This document shows positions 3,983 through 7,392 of a DNA stretch of 7,392 nucleotides, one piece after another. Numbering within the stretch: the stretch's first letter is position 1; every line of letters starts with the position of its first letter. The translations under genes were made by a program, and so were the position numbers. The notes below the pieces were generated by a model, which was given only the letters and a program-made list of their open reading frames with translations, was not told the origin of the DNA and made no database searches. Origin of the DNA: Prolixibacteraceae bacterium (GTDB lineage Bacteria > Bacteroidota > Bacteroidia > Bacteroidales > Prolixibacteraceae); the NCBI GenBank assembly GCA_027451165.1, contig DAIDJX010000169.1, positions 1 to 7,392 of the forward strand, given 5' to 3'.

Positions 3983-6849
3983 TTGTCCGTTTCTATTGTT
4001 GAAAGCGGGGTTTCCCGGAGGATTTCGATCCCGCAGATCAGCGTGTTCCCTTTTAGTGGCTGCAAATCCAGTTTCAGTGTTTTCCCTGCCGGAATCCCGT
4101 GATAGGTTTTGATCACTTCCCTGCCGGATTGGCCGGCTTCCCCGGCGATATCGAACCCGGCCGACACCTTCCGGTCCTGGAGGAATATATCGAAAACCCT
4201 TTCCCCGGGCTTTTTGTTTTCCGGTTCAGCAAAATAGAGCCTGATGGTGAAAAAAGCCTCCGGAACCGTCACTTCCTTTGTCAGGGTCACTTCCAGTGAC
4301 CTGATCCCTTCGAGGGCACTGGCGCTGACCCAGGGAGTTTCTTCCGAAGAAATCATAAAAGGCTCCTTCCTGAACTTCCTGAACCCTGTGGTGTCCATCT
4401 TAACCGGAATACCGGGCGGGGTTCCTGCGGTGAAGGGGTATTCCAGCCAGAGCACATTGTCGGACGAAACCCGGTCGCCGGGGGCATTGAAATTAAGCCC
4501 CAGTTTCTGAACAGGACTTCCGTTCCAGGTATAGTTGCTGTTGGTCCAGTAGGCCATCCAGGGCATGTGGATCAGGGCCAGGGAGGTCTGGTTCTGGTAA
4601 GGACACTGGCAGGTCCTGGTGTAATCGGGGGAGTTCAGGACACCGTCGGCGGCGATGAGGTTGGTGGAACATCCTGCTTTCCAGCCGCCCAGACTTCCGG
4701 TTCCTTCCATGGATTCGAGGTTGACAAATCCGGCCGATGCCGACCGGAAGGAGAGCAGGTGTTCACTGGCCGAGACGATGCCGCAGCCGTATTCCCGCTT
4801 GAAACTCCACTTCAGTTCCTCTCCGGTTACCGGGTCTTTCTCCATCAGGGGATCTCCCGAGAGAAGGTGGAATGCTTCTCCGTTGGTATAGATTTTATCG
4901 TTGTGGAGGATGGGAGGATTGGCATATTTTATCTCCTTATCCCAGATTTTGTTTTTGGTTACTACATCATACGCGATCATCCGTTTCCCCTCTTCCCCGT
5001 TGAGCATATCACGGGAAGGCCGGGTTGCCTGCAGGAGCAATTGATGTTCAGCTGAATATCCCAGCCAGGTCCCGAAAACATCTTTTGTTTCCTGGTGAAT
5101 AATGTTTCCGGTTCTGGCATCATGGTAAAGCAACCTTGATCCCACGGGAGGCTCATCCCCTCTTCTCCTTAATTTCGTTTCCAGGTATTGCGGTAGTTTA
5201 TCGAGGCAAAAAAGTTTACCATCTCCTGCGATCACGGAATTGTGGATAAATCCATGGTTGGCGTTCATCCTCCACAACATTTTACCGGTGAACCGGTCCA
5301 TGGCCAGCAGTTCCCGGCTGGCGGTCAGGTTATAGTCGGTGAAGAGGGGGTTTTTCAGGCGGATGGAATCATTCTCCATCCCGTTGTACTCCGCAAAATT
5401 ATTCCCCAGGATCAACAGGTCATCATAAACACCGATGTAACCCAGTTCTTTGGTACTGTCGTCGCCCGTTTCAAATACACGGGCCGTTTCCCCCGTTTTG
5501 ATGTCGATCAGGTTGCACCGGTTTCCTTCGATCAGGTAAACATATTCTTTGGTAGCGATGAAGTTGGTGCCCCTGGCATTGGCTCCGGGCATATGTACCT
5601 GGTTGTATTTCGGATCCAGCGGATTCTCTTCGTCGTAGGATTCATCGTAATAAACCAGCCACGAGTCATCCATCAGCCTTTTGAATTCCCTTTTCCAGAG
5701 GACCCTTCCGGTATATACATCGCGTGCGCTCAGGCTGTTGATGCCCTGGATGATCAGCCTGCCATCGATGACCTGTTCCCCGGGTCCGTGCCCATGCCGG
5801 GGAAGTACATCCAGGTTGGAAGACCCACCGAACCATAAAATGCCAAGCGGCGCTTTGACCAGCTCATCATCCGATTTGACCGTGTTGGCAATGTTGCCGT
5901 AATTGTGCGTCCACGTGGATGAACCTTTCAGCGGGCCGGTTCTTGCAAAAAGGCAATAATCCTTTCCTTCAGCTACCGTGAAGTCTTCAAAACCTGCTGA
6001 TGAAAACCGCTTAAGGGCTTCTTCTTTTTCTTTGCCTTTTGCCATTATGATTATTTTTCCATCATATGGCCGGGCTGCAGAGAGAAGTTCTTCCGGAATG
6101 CTGCTGTTGCCACTGCCGGTACAGGTCAGGTCACTGACGATGGTCAGGGATGAAAAGTACTTCGGGAGCAAGGGTAACTCCCTGCCAAAATGGAGGAAAC
6201 CTGCCCTTTCCGCCGGAACCCCCGCCCGGTCAAAATATTCCCGGAGTGATTTTATCCTGGCTGAATCTTTATCATACACGATGAGGTTCAGGGAAGTCGT
6301 GGCAAGTAATCCTTCAATGAGGCTGATGTCGCCCCCCAGCAGCAGGCCATATCCTTCCCTGACTCCGGTATTCCGGACAATTCTCCCGGCTTTTGCCGTG
6401 CTTTTTAAAATCCGTGGTTTTTGCCGGGGAAATACCATTGGTTTGGAAACCGGTGAGTCTCCGAACACCAGGATGGCTCCGTCACCGGTGACAGCGATCA
6501 GCCTGCCGTTTGCAGCCAGCAGCCGGACCACATTTTTGTCCAGCGGGTATCTCCATTTTACTACCGGAGGGCTGCCCGCAACCAGTCGCAGGGCGGTGAT
6601 ACCGGAACTGTCGGCGGCATACAGGTCATCCCCGGCCCGGATCAGGTCGTTGGTAGCGGAGACGTTCGCTTTCCAGAGGGTTTCAGCTTTTTTTCCGGGC
6701 TGGATTTTCGCACCGGTGATGGCTTTTCCGGAGAAATAAACCTCATTACCATCCACGACAGGGTATTCCCCGGAATTGGCAGAAAGCAGATTCCCGTTTT
6801 CACTGTCGTACATGCAGGTCATCCTTTCCCGGTGGTGATTGAAAAACAC
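3979..6849 (-). CDS. PQQ-type beta-propeller protein with methyltransferase-like and malectin-like domains, 5' truncated
   Basis: A very large protein (956 residues from GTG 6849), presumably periplasmic or outer-membrane attached. Propeller blades of the PQQ/BamB type are seen as repeated D-x-x-TG-x-x-x-W-like units: ARDVYTGRVLWKREF (375-389), LLAMDRFTGKMLWRMNA (514-530), LLYHDARTGNIIHQETK (573-589), MIAYDVVTKNKIWDKEI (624-640) and a weaker one near 84-103. Between the early and later blades lies a methyltransferase-like Rossmann segment (162-300). A Cys-bearing block GWKAGCSTNL to TCQCPYQNQTSLALIHMP (722-763) is very distinctive. A malectin-like beta domain ends the protein (about 830-945). 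I recall similar proteins, annotated only as PQQ-binding-like repeat proteins, in Planctomycetes and some Bacteroidota. The frame stays open upstream of the GTG (GGAFTCANDLV reads as propeller) and there is no signal peptide. The natural 5' end is therefore missing, cut at the junction near 6890. No binding site for PQQ itself is evident. Confidence 0.9.
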   Translation of the reverse strand: MFFNHHRERMTCMYDSENGNLLSANSGEYPVVDGNEVYFSGKAITGAKIQPGKKAETLWKANVSATNDLIRAGDDLYAADSSGITALRLVAGSPPVVKWRYPLDKNVVRLLAANGRLIAVTGDGAILVFGDSPVSKPMVFPRQKPRILKSTAKAGRIVRNTGVREGYGLLLGGDISLIEGLLATTSLNLIVYDKDSARIKSLREYFDRAGVPAERAGFLHFGRELPLLPKYFSSLTIVSDLTCTGSGNSSIPEELLSAARPYDGKIIIMAKGKEKEEALKRFSSAGFEDFTVAEGKDYCLFARTGPLKGSSTWTHNYGNIANTVKSDDELVKAPLGILWFGGSSNLDVLPRHGHGPGEQVIDGRLIIQGINSLSARDVYTGRVLWKREFKRLMDDSWLVYYDESYDEENPLDPKYNQVHMPGANARGTNFIATKEYVYLIEGNRCNLIDIKTGETARVFETGDDSTKELGYIGVYDDLLILGNNFAEYNGMENDSIRLKNPLFTDYNLTASRELLAMDRFTGKMLWRMNANHGFIHNSVIAGDGKLFCLDKLPQYLETKLRRRGDEPPVGSRLLYHDARTGNIIHQETKDVFGTWLGYSAEHQLLLQATRPSRDMLNGEEGKRMIAYDVVTKNKIWDKEIKYANPPILHNDKIYTNGEAFHLLSGDPLMEKDPVTGEELKWSFKREYGCGIVSASEHLLSFRSASAGFVNLESMEGTGSLGGWKAGCSTNLIAADGVLNSPDYTRTCQCPYQNQTSLALIHMPWMAYWTNSNYTWNGSPVQKLGLNFNAPGDRVSSDNVLWLEYPFTAGTPPGIPVKMDTTGFRKFRKEPFMISSEETPWVSASALEGIRSLEVTLTKEVTVPEAFFTIRLYFAEPENKKPGERVFDIFLQDRKVSAGFDIAGEAGQSGREVIKTYHGIPAGKTLKLDLQPLKGNTLICGIEILRETPLSTIETDK
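4015..4362 (-). other. Malectin-like C-terminal domain of the propeller protein
   Basis: Residues about 830-945 contain AFFTIRLYFAEPENKKPGER, VFDIFLQDRKVSAGFDI, EAGQSGREVIKTYHGI and NTLICGIEIL. This order of strands is the pattern of malectin-type carbohydrate-binding domains in bacterial exported proteins (LYFAE, then R-x-F-D-V, then F-D-I, then GIEI). It may bind a glycan, for example in the cell envelope; no ligand can be named. Confidence 0.7.
4603..4611 (-). other. CxC motif (Cys-Gln-Cys) in the propeller protein
   Basis: Codons 747-749 read TGC-CAG-TGT inside PDYTRTCQCPYQNQTS. Cys727 and Cys689 lie nearby upstream in the same block, so four cysteines fall in about 60 residues. They could form disulfides in an exported protein or a metal site. 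Confidence 0.65.
5950..6366 (-). other. Methyltransferase-like Rossmann domain inserted in the propeller protein
   Basis: Residues about 162-300 run VREGYGLLLGGDISLIEGL, then LNLIVYDKDSARIKSLREYF, then a helix and DRAGVPAERAGFLHFG, then LPKYFSSLTIVSDL. This matches the order of a SAM-dependent methyltransferase core: a glycine-rich loop, an acidic residue after beta 2 (Asp193/Asp195), helix, then the strand carrying motif IV. The glycine motif is degenerate (LGGDISLIE instead of D-x-G-x-G-x-G). Later segments GKIIIMAKGKEKEEALKRFSSAGF and DYCLFART fit strands 5 to 7. A catalytic role is doubtful in an exported protein, since SAM is cytoplasmic; a structural or binding role is more likely. Confidence 0.6.
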
Positions 6850-6869
6850 CAGGTCGTTGGCGCAGGTAA

Positions 6870-7392
6870 AGGCTCCCCCTGTTTTCCCGCTGGCCTGATC
6901 CCGACCTTTTTGGGTACTTTTCTGATAATGAGCTGCCTTTTAAATTCAAATCGCTGGACAATTTCCTGTCCCTGCCTGAACAGGATCCGGGACATATGGC
7001 TGCCGTAAACTGGATGAAAGAAAATAATATTTCGAGGGATTCCATTACAGATGTTCAAAGAACCGCTTTCCTCAGGGTGGTGGCTGAAAGGTATTTTGCC
7101 CCGGTAGCCAGGGCGCTTAAGAAATATGATCCCAACCACATGTACATCGGGGCACGGTTTTACAGCAATGAAAAAAACATCGCTGCCTTCATGGAAACGG
7201 CCGGGAAATACCTTGATATTGTATCCAACAATTATTACGGGAAGTGGACTCCCGACTCCACCGACATGGCCTTATGGACGAAATGGACGGGAAAACCGTT
7301 TATCATCACCGAATATTATACGAAAGGGGAGGATTCGGGTATGCCCAACACCAGTGGTGCCGGCTGGATCGTTAAAACACAGCGAGACAGGG
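6870..7392 (+). CDS. Clan GH-A glycoside hydrolase fragment (agarase-like), broken at the left and cut by the window at the right
   Basis: The plus frame is open from 6870 (a stop lies at 6867-6869) to the end of the window, about 174 codons. It reads DPDLFGYFSDNELPFKF, then ALKKYDPNHMYIGARFYS, then YLDIVSNNYYGKW, then KPFIITEYYTKGEDSG and WIVKTQRDRG. This is the C-terminal half of a TIM-barrel glycosidase of clan GH-A. Glu in SDNEL (6930-6932) fits the acid/base on strand 4, and Glu in IITEY (7311-7313) fits the nucleophile on strand 7. The motif style resembles the agarase-like families (GH50/GH86) as I recall them, but family and substrate are unassigned. The half of the barrel before strand 4, a signal peptide and a start codon are all missing. 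The first in-frame ATG (6996) lies after the acid/base residue and would not give a working enzyme. Right-hand continuation is outside the window. Confidence 0.85.
6880..6897. other. Head-to-head junction of two 5'-truncated genes
   Basis: Minus-strand propeller-like sequence is convincing up to about 6880 (GGAFTCANDLV). Plus-strand glycosidase sequence is convincing from about 6897 (DPDLFGYF). The minus frame stays open to a TAA at 6940-6942, and the plus frame begins after a TAA at 6867-6869. Neither gene has a plausible start codon with a signal peptide, and there is no room for a promoter. The exact breakpoint cannot be fixed by eye. I see no insertion-sequence end or inverted repeat here. 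Confidence 0.75.

Larger units (their letters stand above)
1..6849 (-). other. Predicted six-gene operon: propeller, lipoprotein, small membrane protein, ABC permease, ABC ATPase, TonB receptor
   Basis: Six consecutive minus-strand genes run with almost no spacing. The propeller stop and lipoprotein start overlap as ATGA at 3979-3982. The lipoprotein TGA is followed by one base and then ATG at 3192. The small membrane gene and the permease overlap as ATGA at 2965-2968. The permease TAA directly abuts the ATPase ATG at 1801. The receptor ATG lies 9 bases after the ATPase stop. Such spacing implies one transcript and translational coupling of the first five genes. The promoter is not in the window, because the 5' end of the first gene is lost at the junction near 6890. 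I see no convincing terminator between the genes. Co-function of all six is inference; the ATPase-permease pairing is secure. Confidence 0.85.

Noticed and set aside
3131..4102. Long plus-strand open frame (323 codons) opposite the putative lipoprotein gene and its neighbours
   Set aside because: It is antisense to three well-supported coupled genes, its peptide has low-complexity shadow composition and no recognisable domain, and it crosses real gene boundaries.
5242..5838. Plus-strand open frame of 198 codons opposite the propeller gene
   Set aside because: It is the mirror of clear propeller blades on the minus strand and shows no domain of its own.
5978..6739. Plus-strand open frame of 253 codons opposite the methyltransferase-like region
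   Set aside because: It is Ser/Arg-rich shadow coding with no motif, while the minus strand here reads as coherent protein.
6820..6900. A divergent promoter between the propeller gene and the glycosidase
   Set aside because: Both coding frames run through this interval and neither gene has a proper start, so there is no intergenic space.
6819..7139. Minus-strand open frames opposite the glycosidase fragment, which could have supplied an N-terminus for the propeller gene
   Set aside because: They are in other frames than the propeller gene, and the plus strand reads as a glycosidase with both catalytic motifs.
1..7392. CRISPR arrays, tRNA or rRNA genes, insertion sequences, direct repeats
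   Set aside because: I found no repeated units, no tRNA-like fold and no transposase sequence; the window is almost wholly protein coding.

Overview
The window looks like Bacteroidota DNA. The clearest sign is a TonB-dependent receptor that begins with a signal peptide and a carboxypeptidase-regulatory-like domain before the plug, a typical Bacteroidota layout. The genes also mostly lack strong Shine-Dalgarno sites, and there is a glycosidase fragment of polysaccharide-degrader type. The lineage below phylum cannot be read from the sequence. All statements about homologues come from memory of protein families; no search was run.

Layout. From about 6890 leftwards to position 1, every gene lies on the minus strand in one tightly packed operon. 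In transcription order these are: (1) a very large PQQ-type beta-propeller protein with an embedded methyltransferase-like domain and a C-terminal malectin-like domain (6849-3979, 5' end missing); (2) a 262-residue putative lipoprotein of unknown function (3982-3194); (3) a 75-residue single-pass membrane protein (3192-2965); (4) a MacB/FtsX-type ABC permease (2968-1802); (5) its ATPase (1801-1127); (6) a TonB-dependent receptor (1117 to beyond position 1). The junctions are a 4-base overlap, 1 base, a 4-base overlap, 0 bases and 9 bases, so translational coupling is likely. No gene-free stretch over 300 bases exists, and I see no internal promoter or terminator hairpin that I could defend. 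From about 6870 to the right end, the plus strand holds the C-terminal half of a clan GH-A glycoside hydrolase catalytic barrel.

Two things are broken. The receptor has one in-frame TAG at 530-532 in its plug domain, with the same frame open and receptor-like through to the window edge. Near 6880-6897 two genes on opposite strands, both lacking their 5' ends, meet head to head. That fits a rearrangement or a chimeric assembly join, not a natural divergent promoter.

How the genes may work together (inference): genes 4 and 5 form a homodimeric MacB/Lol-like ABC machine in the inner membrane that acts on periplasmic partners, and genes 1 to 3 supply an exported propeller, a possible lipoprotein and a membrane anchor. 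The propeller protein, the putative lipoprotein and the permease's periplasmic domain each carry a Cys-x-Cys motif. Together with the adjacent outer-membrane receptor this suggests an envelope system handling a metal, cofactor or redox-active ligand. I know of no named system with this composition, and it is the most interesting part of the window.
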